Shown here in pieces: positions 46,505-56,744 of a stretch of DNA of 64,000 bases. Source of the stretch: Megalonaias nervosa (taxonomy: Eukaryota; Mollusca; Bivalvia; Unionida; Unionidae); assembly GCA_016617855.1 (NCBI GenBank), contig JAECUM010011096.1, forward strand, positions 62,001 through 126,000, written 5' to 3'. The position numbers and the translations under genes were made by a program. The notes beneath the pieces were generated by a model. The model was given only the letters and a program-made list of their open reading frames with translations, was not told the origin of the DNA and did no database searches. Each line of letters begins with the position of its first letter. Position 1 is the stretch's first letter.

Positions 46505-47781
46505 TTAAATTTGATCATCAAGTGTATATATTTGAAATGCTGTCAGTCCTGGAAATGGATGTTCAGCAGCTAAAACATTAACTCGAAAATATAAGTACTT
46601 GTTAACAGTGTTTTCTGCCGGAATCGTAAAATATTGTGTTGTTGAAATGTAAGTGTCTCTCGTGCTATACAATGTTTTCCAGTTGATATCGTCATTTGAT
46701 CCTTCCAATTGCCAATTATAAATTCGGCCAACACCAGAGTTTAATCGGCCTCGCAAATGAAATTGCCAAACAGCAACTGCAGTTGGACATTTAATTTTAA
46801 TCCAAAAATTTTCAACTTCTCCGTTAGTCGTTCACTCATGTCTATCAGAGAAAGCGTAATAAGGATAATTTTCAAGATAATATGCTGACGCGCTTACCTC
46901 AAACCCAACTCGATTGTCAGTTGCTTTATAAAGCATTGGAATATATCCAACATTGTTTTTAGTTCGTTTTATACCACTAGACAGACTATCAACATATGCT
47001 TTATTTGTCAGATCATTAGGCCTAACTGGAACATATGTCGTAGTTATTTTATTATTTCTCATGTTTATATTGCCTGACATTAGTCCACCAGATTTTTTAA
47101 AGTATGGGGCAAGTTCTTCTTTCAACTGACCATAACTAACAGCATCAGCATCATTAGCTGGTGGTGAGGTTGTCGGTAATCCAGTTATTTTTGAATTTGA
47201 CATAAACAGGTTACCTGTCATTGTATTGCCGGCTTTGTTAAGTTTATTATCGTCAACAGATTTTAACTGCACATAACTTACAACTTGCGTTTGATTCAAG
47301 TTTTCTGGCGGATATGCAGTCTCCAAATTTATTATTTTTTTCCTGACATGTTGATATTACCTATAACCGTTCCAACGATTTTATCAAGTTTGTTATCATC
47401 CACATACCTCAACTGTGCATAACTTACCGCTTGTGTATAATTTAAGTTTGCTGGTGGATACCTGGTCTCCAAATTTATTATTTTTTTTTCTGACATATCT
47501 AAATTACCGCTTAAAGTTCCTCCTGTCAACAACAACTTGTTGTCATCAACAGATTTTAGTTGTGCATAACTGACAACTTGTGTGTTATTAACATTTATTG
47601 GTGGATACGCTGTTTCTAAACCTAGTACTCGTTGATTTGACATAAACAGGTTTCCTGTCATTGTGTCACCGGATTTTTTCAGGTAACCTGATAAATCAAT
47701 CTTGCCGTCTGTTATTGTTGTAGTTGTACTTACAGCTGATGAATCTCCTATCAATGTTCCAAATTTTGTATAGTAGCTCAT
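46505..47781 (-). pseudogene. Fibre protein with shaft repeats and discoidin-like head
   Basis: From 47781 downwards there are five related shaft units of the type TMTGNLFMSNQRVLGLETAY with PPxNxNxTQVVSYAQLKSVD. The C-terminal domain IYNWQLEGSNDDINWKTLY resembles F5/8-type (discoidin) carbohydrate-binding folds. Breaks are a short A-run (near 47330) that ends the first frame, and TGA at 46832-46834. The gene is divergent from the ATPase at 47851. The role as a receptor-binding spike is inferred from the layout; the sequence is not functional as read. Confidence 0.7.
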
Positions 47782-47850
47782 TATTTATTGTCCTACATAA
47801 AATTCTCAACATTAGTCAGCTTAATATAACATAAAATTATATAACAAACA

Positions 47851-48528
47851 ATGGCAAAATCGACGATATTAAATTTTGATACAGAGCGGTTGGTGAAACA
47901 TAAACATAACAACGAACTTCCAGATTGTCATTATCTTATTGTTGGGCGAACTGGATCGGGAAAAACAAATTTGCTTATGAATTTACTTCTTGGTGATAAT
48001 TTTAATTACGATCGAGTTTATATTTATACAATTAATCCGCAGCAAGATAAGTACGAGCTACTAAGCGAATATAATAACAAACTTCGTGATGATCTTGATG
48101 CTGGCGAAGACTTTTTTATTATCAAACAACCAGAAGATCTTGTTCCAGTTAATCAACTTGATTCGTCCGAACATAAAATAGTAGTTTTTGACGACATTCC
48201 GCTAAATAATGTAGAAATGAACAAAATAAGATCGTATTTTTCACTGTCGCGAAATAAGAAATGTAATTCTGTTTATCTCGCCCAAGGTTTTTATAATGTT
48301 GACAGATTTATTCGGCGAAATACTGGTTGTTTTATATTATTTCCAGGACTGGACAATGTTGACGTTAGAAATATCGCTAACGAACAATGCGGTGACGTAA
48401 CAAAAGATAAATTTATCGAATTATATCATAAAGCTACAAAAGATAAATATAACTTTTTCTTATTTGATAAACTTACACATGATCCAACTAAAATGTTTAG
48501 ATGCTGTATTGACAGTTACTTGCAGTAA
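47851..48528 (+). CDS. FtsK/HerA-type (A32-like) genome-packaging ATPase
   Basis: This 225-residue protein is uninterrupted. Walker A is VGRTGSGKT (residues 32-39 core). Walker B is KIVVFDDIP (about 109-117). The sensor segment is SVYLAQGFYNVDRFIRRN. The family drives DNA packaging into capsids. It is divergent from the fibre gene, with a 69-bp AT-rich spacer. It is distantly related to the element B ATPase. Confidence 0.9.
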   Translation: MAKSTILNFDTERLVKHKHNNELPDCHYLIVGRTGSGKTNLLMNLLLGDNFNYDRVYIYTINPQQDKYELLSEYNNKLRDDLDAGEDFFIIKQPEDLVPVNQLDSSEHKIVVFDDIPLNNVEMNKIRSYFSLSRNKKCNSVYLAQGFYNVDRFIRRNTGCFILFPGLDNVDVRNIANEQCGDVTKDKFIELYHKATKDKYNFFLFDKLTHDPTKMFRCCIDSYLQ

Positions 48529-48576
48529 GTTTTTGTTTTCGATAGTCTTAATTTTATAAAATTTATATATAATAAA

Positions 48577-49793
48577 ATGGACAAACGAGCAAAATATAGA
48601 AAACATATAGAAGATCTAAAAAAAACTTGCTCAATCTCAAGCAGCATTTAAGCAAAAAGTACAGCAAGCACGACGTGGACAAGTAACTGCTGCAGAAGCA
48701 ACAGCCACAATTCTCAAACCAGTTACTGAAGCACTACTTGGAAAACAACCTGAAACTAAACCACTATCAGAAGAGGAATCTAAAAAATTACTGGAAAAAG
48801 GTTCACTTGGGCTAGTTAAAGAACAGCAAGAAGCATCTGCTGTAAAAATTATTAGAAAATCTGATGGCTAGAGACCTAGTAAGAGATATTGCTGATCCTG
48901 CTGCTAGATAAGCTGAACTAATTCGGCTGTTGAATAATCAACTAGAATTTGAACGAAGATTATCGGAAAGAGTATCAGTTAATCCGATTGGAAGAATGTT
49001 AGACGAGATGATGAAAAAAAGTAAAGGTCATATAATGTTGGAGGAGGTGTATGAGGAAGAAAAAGCTAAAAAGAAACATTTAGAAAAGAACATGGACTAG
49101 ATATCCAAGAAGAGCAAAATTTTAAAGATGCTCTAGAGAATATAATGACGAAATAAGAAATTACGAGTATAAATCGTTTCACGAAAAATACGATTTTAAA
49201 AATATGAGAGTACGAGATATTTAAAAAACTGATTACAATGCTGAAAAAAAAATTGAAGAGCTAGAATTTTTTTTTTTTAAAAAAGTAAGAAACATTTAGA
49301 CGATATAAAACTAGAAAATGAAAGCTACCGCGACAGTGCCAGACAATACCGACGCTGGATTATCGCTGATCTTTATATCAAAGCTATTCGTAATATAAAA
49401 GATAACAGATATCGTAGTCATCACGCTAGTAGTTTGAGTAATGAGGCAAAAGAAACAGATGAAATACGCATGAAAGCTGATAAAGTTGTCTCAAAGGACA
49501 TAAAAGATCCTATTGAAAGACAAACTGAATTAAGTCGGTTGGTTGATAATTATGATGAACTTGATAAAAAGTTAAAGACAGCTGTAACAGAAAAAACTGG
49601 AACCGGTGTAAAAATATGTACATCAACTGCTGAAATGATAGGCAGATTAATGCTGTTGATATCATCAAAAGAAGCTGGTAATATTAGTGTTGAAATTGAT
49701 AATGAAATTATTGATATATTAGTTCATCTAAGATCAGAAAATTTATTAACATCTAACGAATACGAAACTTTACACCGCGACTTAATTTTGTAA
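48577..49793 (+). pseudogene. Polinton conserved coiled-coil protein, multiple breaks
   Basis: It starts MDKRAKYRKHIEDLKK and soon shifts frame in an A-run. Later segments QQARRGQVTAAEATATILKP, EESKKLLEKGSLGLVKEQQE and the open 49434-49793 part (GVKICTSTAEMIGRLMLLIS, LRSENLLTSNEYETLHRDLI) stay in order. This is the long charged protein found beside ATPase and penton in many Polintons; its role is unknown. At least five disruptions are present. Confidence 0.5.
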
Positions 49794-49810
49794 AAATATA
49801 ATAAATAACA

Positions 49811-50566
49811 ATGTCAACAACATTATTACTAGACTCTAGTACAGCTGCGAAAGATAGTGCAAATTTTTCAGTAAATTATATTTCGCCAATACAACTTGAT
49901 ACTGAAAAACAGTATGGAATTGGACTAATTTCATGTACGTGTTGGCATTCCATGGCTAACGTAAAAACTGGTGTAAACGATAAATTTGATTTTACTTTAA
50001 CTCCATCTCCAAGGCCAACGTGGAAATCGGTTAAAATTCCGCAAGGAGCCTACAACGTAACGGATTTAAATAAGACGATAAGCGAATTAATAACGAAAAA
50101 TGGAGGAGTTTCAGACAATTTTGAGCTAACACCAAACTATAACACATTACGCGCTAGAATAACATTAAAAAATAATTTGATAATAGATTTTTCATCATCA
50201 GCAAGCATAGCATCGCTGATTGGATTTACTCACAAGCAATATCGATCAACCACAGAACAAACTATAACATTTGATGGTGAACTGCCGGTAAGTATAACTG
50301 ACGTAAACACAATATTAATAAATTGCTCTATTGCTTCTGGATCTTACTCAGCCCAAGGTAGTAAAGGACAAACGATCAATAGTTTCTCGCCAGAAGTTCC
50401 ACCGGGCTCGCTCATGCAAATTAGTCCACGGCAAGTTATTTATTATCCGCTAAATGTTGAAAATCAAATAATAATGATAAATATGCAGTTGACAGATCAA
50501 TCTGGACGACAGCTGGATCTGAATAACGAGGCTGTTACTTATTATTTGCACTTACGCGTTGCGTAG
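49811..50566 (+). CDS. Minor capsid (penton) protein
   Basis: This 251-residue protein is uninterrupted. It contains FSVNYISPIQLDTEKQYGIG, SVKIPQGAYNVTDLNKTI, ILINCSIASGSYSAQGSK, FSPEVPPGSLMQISP and LTDQSGRQLDLNNEAVTYYL, the Polinton penton signature. The family forms pentameric vertices. The element A homologue carries a large insertion after its equivalent of GFTHKQY. Confidence 0.85.
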   Translation: MSTTLLLDSSTAAKDSANFSVNYISPIQLDTEKQYGIGLISCTCWHSMANVKTGVNDKFDFTLTPSPRPTWKSVKIPQGAYNVTDLNKTISELITKNGGVSDNFELTPNYNTLRARITLKNNLIIDFSSSASIASLIGFTHKQYRSTTEQTITFDGELPVSITDVNTILINCSIASGSYSAQGSKGQTINSFSPEVPPGSLMQISPRQVIYYPLNVENQIIMINMQLTDQSGRQLDLNNEAVTYYLHLRVA

Positions 50567-50588
50567 TTTTATACAACCCCTTGATATA

Positions 50589-50921
50589 ATGAAACAGAGA
50601 AAAAAATTTTATCGAAGAAAAATAGTTGGTGGATTTTTGGGAAATATATTTACTAAAATTATTGAAAATGTTCCGGGAATCGCGCATAAAGTTGCACCAA
50701 TTGCACTTGACGCAGGTAAAGCTTTTACAACTGGCGCCGCATCTGCTGCTGGAACTGCGGTGGGACAAAAAATAGCTGATAAAATAAAAGGCACACCGTC
50801 TACATCTGAGATAAAACAAGTTATATCAGAAATAGCTCCAACAAAAGAAACTCAATGTGCTATGATAACAACAACAAAAAACTTTTATCACCAAAGGGCG
50901 AGCAGATTATACAAAAATTAA
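50589..50921 (+). CDS. Small basic/hydrophobic virion protein
   Basis: This 110-residue protein (start MKQRKKFYRRKIVGGFLGNI) has a basic N-terminus, then IVGG followed by F, which fits the adenain consensus (M/I/L)-x-G-G. A Gly/Ala amphipathic region (APIALDAGKAFTTGAASAAG) follows, ending in DKIKG. The last 20 residues may be out of frame, since another frame gives a more charged tail. A pX/pVI-like role is inferred. The start lies in GATATAATG. Confidence 0.55.
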   Translation: MKQRKKFYRRKIVGGFLGNIFTKIIENVPGIAHKVAPIALDAGKAFTTGAASAAGTAVGQKIADKIKGTPSTSEIKQVISEIAPTKETQCAMITTTKNFYHQRASRLYKN

Positions 50922-50975
50922 TATCTAAAGTAACAGCGCCGCAGTGACAATTTTGTATAACCTAATAAATAAAAA

Positions 50976-52511
50976 ATGTCTGTTAAAAATTATCTCGATT
51001 TAGCAGAAACTTATGACAGCGATGACACTGTAACAGAATTTGAGTATGTTGAGTATCTCGATGAAAATTCTAATGAACCAAATAAAGCTGGTATTAGAAC
51101 ATTTAATACTCGAGACGAAGATGTATGTCTACTGCCACATAAGGCAATGTTAGAAGTTCGCGGTCAGATTATGACAGTGGCCAATCCACCTGTAGCAATT
51201 GCAGCTGGAACAGAAGTAGCTCTTATAAATAATGGCTGGTGCTTATTCAAAAGTGCTCAATATCAACTGGCCAATCAAACTGTTGAGGATATTTCAAGTC
51301 ACCTGCAAGTTGCAAGTACAATCTTAAATATTATTTCTTTTTCTGATGATTATTCAAGATCAGCTGCAACGAACATGATGTGGTTTAAAGATACTGGACG
51401 TGGTTCAGCTGAATCGACTGAACTTTTCTTGAAAAGTATTTTATTACACGGAGCTGATGCCGCTGCAGACGTTGTAATTGTAAGAACTTTTCTTATTTAA
51501 ATCCAGCCGCACTAGGTATAGCCGCACCAGCTGCAGCCGCTAACGCAGACGCTACAAGAGTCTCACTTACTGCAGCTTGTAATAATCTTGGTATAGCACC
51601 ACCAGCTACAGGTGCGGACGGCGTTGCAATGTTAGATTTAATCAATAACACAATTAGCGTAAAAAATCCACGTTACAATGAAGGTTTTGCTAGAAGAAAA
51701 GAACTTGCAGAAGGATCACGTCAAATTACAATGATGCTGCCATTAAGTACAATATTTGGCTTTTGTCGCGATTACAACAAAGTATTTCGTGGAGTTAAAC
51801 ATACACTTATTTTAGATCGAGCAGAACAAAACGACTGCCTGTTTAGGTCAGGTGGAGCTGATGTACAATTTATCATAAACAAACTTGCGCTATGGATGCC
51901 ACGAATAACTCCGTCAATCGATAAAATGTCAGATTTAAACAGTATACTCGATAAACATACAAACAAAATTTATTTTCAGCAACATAAAATATATCAAACA
52001 GCAGTTCCGAATACTACTGACTACACATGGCGAGTTACAACAACATCAAGCGAACAACTGCCGAGGCAATTATTTATTGTATTTCAACAGCAAGCGCGAC
52101 GTGGTAACCAACAACAAAATGTGATATTTGATAAACGCTGATGTTAGACGAATATATGCTAGACTAAATTCGAAACAATATCCAGAATGAGCGATAGAAT
52201 GTAATTTTGCAGATGACGCTAATAAAAATATTACTAGACCTTACATGTATCTGCTCGACGCAGTGCAAAAATATCAGGATGTTGGAGATGGATCTCAGAT
52301 ATCGGCAGAGGAATTTCGTACACTTTATCCAATATTTTATTTTGATGTTAGTAAACATAGCGAGCGATCTGTCGACTCAACAGCTGATATTGAAATTACT
52401 TGGACATTAGGAGCAGTTCCAGTAGAGCAGCTGTACGTGTACGCGCTAGTGATCAGCGACAGATTTATTACGATTGATTCTGTTGGAGGTAAAATGACAG
52501 TACAAGTTTAA
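50976..52511 (+). pseudogene. Major capsid protein (hexon-like)
   Basis: The N-terminal part (50976-51500) has NEPNKAGIRTFNTRDEDVCL, NNGWCLFKSAQYQLANQTVE and TNMMWFKDTG. The middle (51501-52141) has ALWMPRITPSI and LPRQLFIVFQQQ. The C-terminal part is 52190-52511 (ISAEEFRTLYPIFYFDVSKH, TADIEITWTLGAVP). Frameshifts lie near 51490 and 52138, and there is a TGA at 52188-52190. It is the same MCP lineage as element A and distinct from element B's MCP. Confidence 0.8.
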
Positions 52512-52574
52512 AAATTACTAGTAATTTTGCAAGTTTGAACAAACTTTGAGTTTAATCTGTAACTTTAATATAAG

Positions 52575-52961
52575 ATGACAAAATATATTGTAAAAGAAAT
52601 ATATTTAACAGATGGTCAAGTTAAAAAATTAGCAGCTGCTGTTGCAAAGCAGAGGCAGGTATCATTAAAAATCAACACTGACATTTCCAAGGGTATTTTA
52701 ACAAAATTAATGTTAACCAAAAAACAAGTAAACAGGTACGATCGTAAAAAACCTTTTGTTTTAAATTTAAGTGCAGCACAAATAACAGCGATGGCAAAAC
52801 AAGGTCGTTTCTTTGGTCCGGCATTATCAGTGATAGCCAGAACGTTATTACCTAAAATTTTGCCTGTGTTAGGTACATTAGGACTAGCAGCAGCGTCTGG
52901 AGCAATATCTGGCGCAACGAAAAAAGCAGTTGAAGTTCGTGGTATAAAGAAAATAGTCTGA
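52575..52961 (+). CDS. Polinton small virion protein with LT-x-x-Q repeats
   Basis: This 128-residue protein is uninterrupted. Units LTDGQVKKLAAAV and LTKKQVNRYDR are each followed by a K/S-x-L-x-L strand. Then KQGRFFGPAL precedes a hydrophobic Leu/Ala/Gly-rich tail. It is the counterpart of 730-1161 in element A and holds the same position after MCP. The function is unknown. Confidence 0.65.
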   Translation: MTKYIVKEIYLTDGQVKKLAAAVAKQRQVSLKINTDISKGILTKLMLTKKQVNRYDRKKPFVLNLSAAQITAMAKQGRFFGPALSVIARTLLPKILPVLGTLGLAAASGAISGATKKAVEVRGIKKIV

Positions 52962-52990
52962 AGATAAATTTTATGTGACTGATAAATATA

Positions 52991-53574
52991 ATGCCACAAC
53001 GAAAAACAAAATCGTCGAAAAAAAGGAAAAAAAAGCGTCCTCGAACAAAACAAGGAGGATTTCTTCCTTTACTTTTAGCGGGGTTAGCAGGAAGTATACT
53101 GCCAAATCTGCTTGGAATAGGAGGACGTGGACTAACATTGCCGGGAACACGGCCCCCCCCCCACCCGCTAAGTAACTTTGATATACTTAATAAGCTAAAA
53201 CAAGTAAACAATTTCCACGGAGTTTATTCTAAGGATGAACTTACTAACATCACAGGTGGTTCCTGCGTGATAAATATACAAGATTTCAATGACGGATCTG
53301 GTACACATTGGGTAGCAGTTTATAATAACAATTATTTTGACTCGTTTGGACTTCCTCCGAGCGACGCAATAAAAAAATATATAAACAAAAATATAAAATA
53401 ATATATTATTCGTCCAATCAACTTCAACCTGTTGGAACTTCTGCTTGTGGATATTATTGTATAATGTTCATTAAACAAATGTCCCAGCCTAAATTTAATT
53501 TTTTTAATTTTATTTTACAGTTTGACAAGCAACCTTCTCACGCTAATGATGAGATTGCAATAAATTTTATGTAA
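52991..53574 (+). pseudogene. Adenain-type protease fused to a basic N-terminal peptide
   Basis: From the ATG the order is a basic peptide (QRKTKSSKKRKKKRPRTKQ), GGFLPLLLAGLAG, GRGLTLPGT, and the protease domain with His in SGTHWVAVYNN and Asp in NYFDSFGLPP. The frame shifts near 53395. The catalytic Cys segment TSACGYYCIMF is in the next frame, ending 53574. The fusion of core-like peptide and protease is uninterrupted here, supporting the same arrangement in element A. The start lies in AAATATAATG. Confidence 0.7.
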
Positions 53575-53589
53575 ACGTACAAATATATA

Positions 53590-53789
53590 ATGTCAACATA
53601 TTGTCTTAAATGTAAACTAAAACAGAAAATATCAATGAAACAACAGAAAAAACAAAGAAAAACAGGACGATGCTGAAAAGTCTTTGCGCAATTTGTGGAT
53701 AAAGAAAAAGTATGTTTTTAAAGAAATTATCCCCAGCGATAAAGTCGTTGGGAGCTGGTTGCCCTGACGTTATTTTAGTAGATGACTAA
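53590..53789 (+). pseudogene. Small zinc-ribbon protein
   Basis: It starts MSTYCLKCKLK in ATATATAATG. After a frameshift in the A-rich stretch and one stop, it continues with LKSLCAICG and ends LGAGCPDVILVDD. The two CxxC pairs fit a small Polinton zinc ribbon of unknown role. Confidence 0.45.
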
Positions 53790-53797
53790 TTAATAGA

Positions 53798-54295
53798 ATG
53801 AGATGCAAGTGTGATTGTGATAGAGATTTATGTCTTGAGCAAAATAAAATTGTCACATACTGTCAACAATGCAACAACAGAGAAATAATAGGAACAGGTA
53901 TAGACATACATAAAGTAATTGGCAAATTACCGAAACGAAAAGGAGGCTGGACATTGCCAGGCCATAAATATGCTGGACCTTATAATCCTCTTGATAAACA
54001 ACTAGATGAAAATGATAATCCGCTGCCAGGACAAGAGCCTTACAATCAAGTTGATGAGATAGCAATGCGCCATGATATCTGCTACCGGGACAACGAGCAA
54101 GATAAGGCTGGTTGTGATAAAATACTGTTAGACGAACTTCGTGATATGAAACCGACAAATATGCGAGAACGTTTTGATAGAAGGCTGGTGCAGGGTTTTA
54201 TTGGAGCAAAATATAAATTGGGACTCGGTGAAGAATTGTATGATGATCTTGCAGCTAAATTACACAAACCTAAAAAAAAAGTTTACGCGACGTAA
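53798..54295 (+). CDS. Parvovirus-type phospholipase A2 domain (N-terminal part of PLA2-integrase)
   Basis: This 165-codon frame has a Cys-rich N-terminus (CKCDCDRDLC, CQQC), then GGWTLPG. The calcium loop is YAGPYNPL (residues 58-65; Tyr replaces the usual second Gly) and the catalytic dyad helix is AMRHDICYRD with H92-D93. The tail GEELYDDLAAKLHKPKKK is the segment that normally joins to the integrase core. Parvoviral PLA2 lets virions leave endosomes; the same role is inferred. The frame changes in an A-run near 54285. Confidence 0.75.
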   Translation: MRCKCDCDRDLCLEQNKIVTYCQQCNNREIIGTGIDIHKVIGKLPKRKGGWTLPGHKYAGPYNPLDKQLDENDNPLPGQEPYNQVDEIAMRHDICYRDNEQDKAGCDKILLDELRDMKPTNMRERFDRRLVQGFIGAKYKLGLGEELYDDLAAKLHKPKKKVYAT

Positions 54296-55127
54296 AGTTG
54301 TCGCAAATGCCGTTGATGACATCTGGGCAATAGATTTAGTAGATGTGTCAAATCTAGCTGAATTTAATGATAATAAGAAATACTTATTTAATATTTTAGA
54401 TATTTTTAGCAAATATGCTTTTAGTGTTCCAGTTTCAGACAAGACAGGAACGTCAATAACTGATGCGTTAAAACAGGTTATCGTTAGTACAGAAAGAAAA
54501 CCAAATAGAATCTGGACCGATCACGGAGCGGAGTTTTTCAATAAAAAGTTCGAGCAGTTTTTGCTCCAAAATAATGTCAAAAAATATATTACAGGGAACG
54601 AGGGTAAAAGCGTTGTCGTCGAGCGATTTAATAGCACGCTAAACGAAAAAATACACAAATATTTGACAGCTAAAAACACAAGTAAATATATTGACAATTT
54701 ACAAAACATTGTTGATGAATATAATAACACGAAGCAACGAACCACCAAAATGTCACCAAACGACGCAATTAAAAATCCAATATTAGCAAATGAAAACATG
54801 TACCGCAGACATAAATTTAAAGGTGGTGATAAAGTTAGAATTTCTTTAACGAAAACAACATTTGAAAAAGGATTTACTCCAAACTGGAGCGAAGAAGTAT
54901 TTGTTGTTGATAAAGTACTTTTAACAATACCTGTAACATACTCGTTAAATGATTTATTAGGTGAACCTATAAGTGACAGTTTTTACGAGCAGGAACTTCA
55001 GAAAACAGAACAAGATGTTTTCGTTATCGAAAAAGTTATTAGGAAAAAAGGCAATAAAACTTTAGTTAAGTGGCGCGGGTATTGCGATAAATTTAATAGT
55101 TGGATACCAATTAAGTCGATCCAATAA
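54286..55127 (+). pseudogene. Retroviral-type integrase with chromodomain (C-terminal part of PLA2-integrase)
   Basis: The open core has catalytic Asp in DIWAIDLVDVSN, Asp in IWTDHGAEFFNKKF and Glu in SVVVERFNSTLNEK, followed by a DNA-binding part and a chromodomain (NKTLVKWRGYCDKFNSWIPI). No ATG precedes the core in this frame, so it depends on the upstream PLA2 frame, from which it is separated by a short indel in an A-run. The DDE residues are retained. Confidence 0.85.
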
Positions 55128-55389
55128 TGTTATTATAAATTTGTTCGCGTTTCACAAGTACGGATTTACATTTGATAGTTTTACATAACGAAATTAAATG
55201 TAATTTTCTTGCATCATCAACTGGCATTAAATTGAATATTTTAGCAAAAATAAAATCGTATTTTATGCTCCTTTGCTGGCCAGTTATTTTTAGATTTAAA
55301 AACGGTTTGATAAGCTGCCAAAATATTTGTTGTTCGGCAACAGTAAAATTAAATTTTATTATTTTTTTTAGCAATGTGATACTTAACAT
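55111..55389 (-). CDS. Hypothetical helical protein
   Basis: This 92-residue frame (MLSITLLKKIIKFNFTVAEQ start) begins in GATATAATG on the minus strand. It is Leu/Ile/Lys rich, with no family recognised. It overlaps the 3' end of the integrase by 17 bases on the opposite strand. It may be joined to the next minus-strand frame upstream. Confidence 0.45.
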   Translation of the reverse strand: MLSITLLKKIIKFNFTVAEQQIFWQLIKPFLNLKITGQQRSIKYDFIFAKIFNLMPVDDARKLHLISLCKTIKCKSVLVKREQIYNNIIGST

Positions 55390-55393
55390 TATA

Positions 55394-55615
55394 TCATCCA
55401 GTTGTCAGTCTGCTGTAATTTTTTCTGTCGGAGACGGCGACTATCTCATCTTCATCGTCATTATTAAATAAAATATCATCTTCGCTATAGCTAGCAAATT
55501 TGTCTATTATATCGTTAGTGATTGTAATCTTGTCTGCGACTTTGTCGTTAGTGATTGTATCACTTGCGATTGTATCTTCCGAATATATATCAGCAAGTCT
55601 TTTCATCAAGTTCAT
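55394..55615 (-). CDS. Small acidic hypothetical protein
   Basis: This 73-residue frame (MNLMKRLADIYSEDTIASDT start) is Asp/Glu/Ile rich with NNDDEDEIVAV. No family is recognised. The start context is ATTATAATATG, similar to other A and C genes. Confidence 0.4.
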   Translation of the reverse strand: MNLMKRLADIYSEDTIASDTITNDKVADKITITNDIIDKFASYSEDDILFNNDDEDEIVAVSDRKNYSRLTTG

Positions 55616-55651
55616 ATTATAATATACTTGTATCTAATTTATTGTCATAAG

Positions 55652-55936
55652 ATGACTAACGAGGTAAAATATCAACCAAAAAGTTAATATATTAAATTAT
55701 AACGAACTAGCTGATGTAGTGAGAAAATGTCTGTTAGGGTATAATTCTTATTCTGTCGATGTTATTGTTACGCAAGACGAAAATGATAGGATATTGCTAA
55801 GAGCAGCACAAAAAAAAATAAACTTAAAGATAGCGCAATAATGACGCTGAAATTTGATAAAGATGATATTATAGCGTTTGCTCATAATTGCTTAACCAAA
55901 AAGGAGCTAGCAGATATATTTAATCATCATATCTAA
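55652..55936 (+). pseudogene. Small conserved-looking protein, two frameshifts
   Basis: Successive frames MTNEVKYQPK, NYNELADVVRKCLLGYNSYS with VDVIVTQDENDRILLRAAQ, and MTLKFDKDDIIAFAHNC with LTKKELADIF are in order across about 95 codons. The function is unknown. Its end overlaps the HNH gene by 30 bases on the other strand. Confidence 0.4.
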
Positions 55937-56728
55937 AGATAATCCAAGGATCGTATTCGCTTGAAAAGCTGATCTTATTATTCTATCGGAAACAAATTTT
56001 ACTACCCTGGGATTTATCTTGTAGTATTGAGCAGCAGACGAGATTGAAGGAAATTTGATTTCCTCATCTGTTTCGAGATTAAATGAAACAATAGGTTTTA
56101 CCGGACATCTAAAATTAATACCACCACCTCGTCCTTTTCTCACATTTTCCTGCTGGGTAACTAGTTCTAAATTTTCCATTCGATTGTCAGTCTTTACGTT
56201 ATTGATGTGATTAATAACCAAACCATTTAGTATAGATCTGTTAAACGTCTCGTAAACAAAACGATGGCTAAGATAACTAACTTTATCGGTTAGTGTTCCT
56301 CTGACAGTTACCGTGAGATACCCCATATTATTCATAAAACCAACAACTTTTTTAGTTTTTCTTCTTCGAATAATTCCCTTATCATTTGCCTCGTATAAAT
56401 CAAATACCGGATGCGGCTGAAATTCGTTTTGTAAAGATAAGTTTTCAATATTGTCATCAGTGACCGCGCCGTTAACATGATATACACATTGTCCTTCTGG
56501 AATTTCGTCACAGAACAAAGTGTAAATAAAATCTTTCTTTAATATTTCCGTTCTCTCAGCATTATCACCTTTAACGCTAATCTTATAACCTGCTGGCGTT
56601 GCTTTACCAACAGATTTTTGAGATTTTATGTTAATAACCGAACCAAGTGCATTACCAGCGTACAAGTTGTACTTGAGGTGAACGTAATAATACTCTTGCT
56701 CGTTTGCGTTTGTCATATTTTGTTTCAT
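55907..56728 (-). CDS. HNH homing-like endonuclease, two-part
   Basis: This 273-residue protein is uninterrupted. The first half has a degenerate HNH-like segment (CVYHVNGAVTDDNIENLSLQ). The second half starts with a NUMOD-like DLYEANDKGIIRRRKT, then LSHRFVYETFNRSI and an HNH core with VINHINNVKTDNRMENLELV. The C-terminal part has FPSISSAAQYYKINPRVVK. It is related to 6579-7076 of element A and, like it, lies opposite the polymerase gene. It is probably a selfish or mobility-related nuclease. Confidence 0.85.
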   Translation of the reverse strand: MKQNMTNANEQEYYYVHLKYNLYAGNALGSVINIKSQKSVGKATPAGYKISVKGDNAERTEILKKDFIYTLFCDEIPEGQCVYHVNGAVTDDNIENLSLQNEFQPHPVFDLYEANDKGIIRRRKTKKVVGFMNNMGYLTVTVRGTLTDKVSYLSHRFVYETFNRSILNGLVINHINNVKTDNRMENLELVTQQENVRKGRGGGINFRCPVKPIVSFNLETDEEIKFPSISSAAQYYKINPRVVKFVSDRIIRSAFQANTILGLSLDMMIKYIC

Positions 56729-56744
56729 TATACTATAAGCATTT

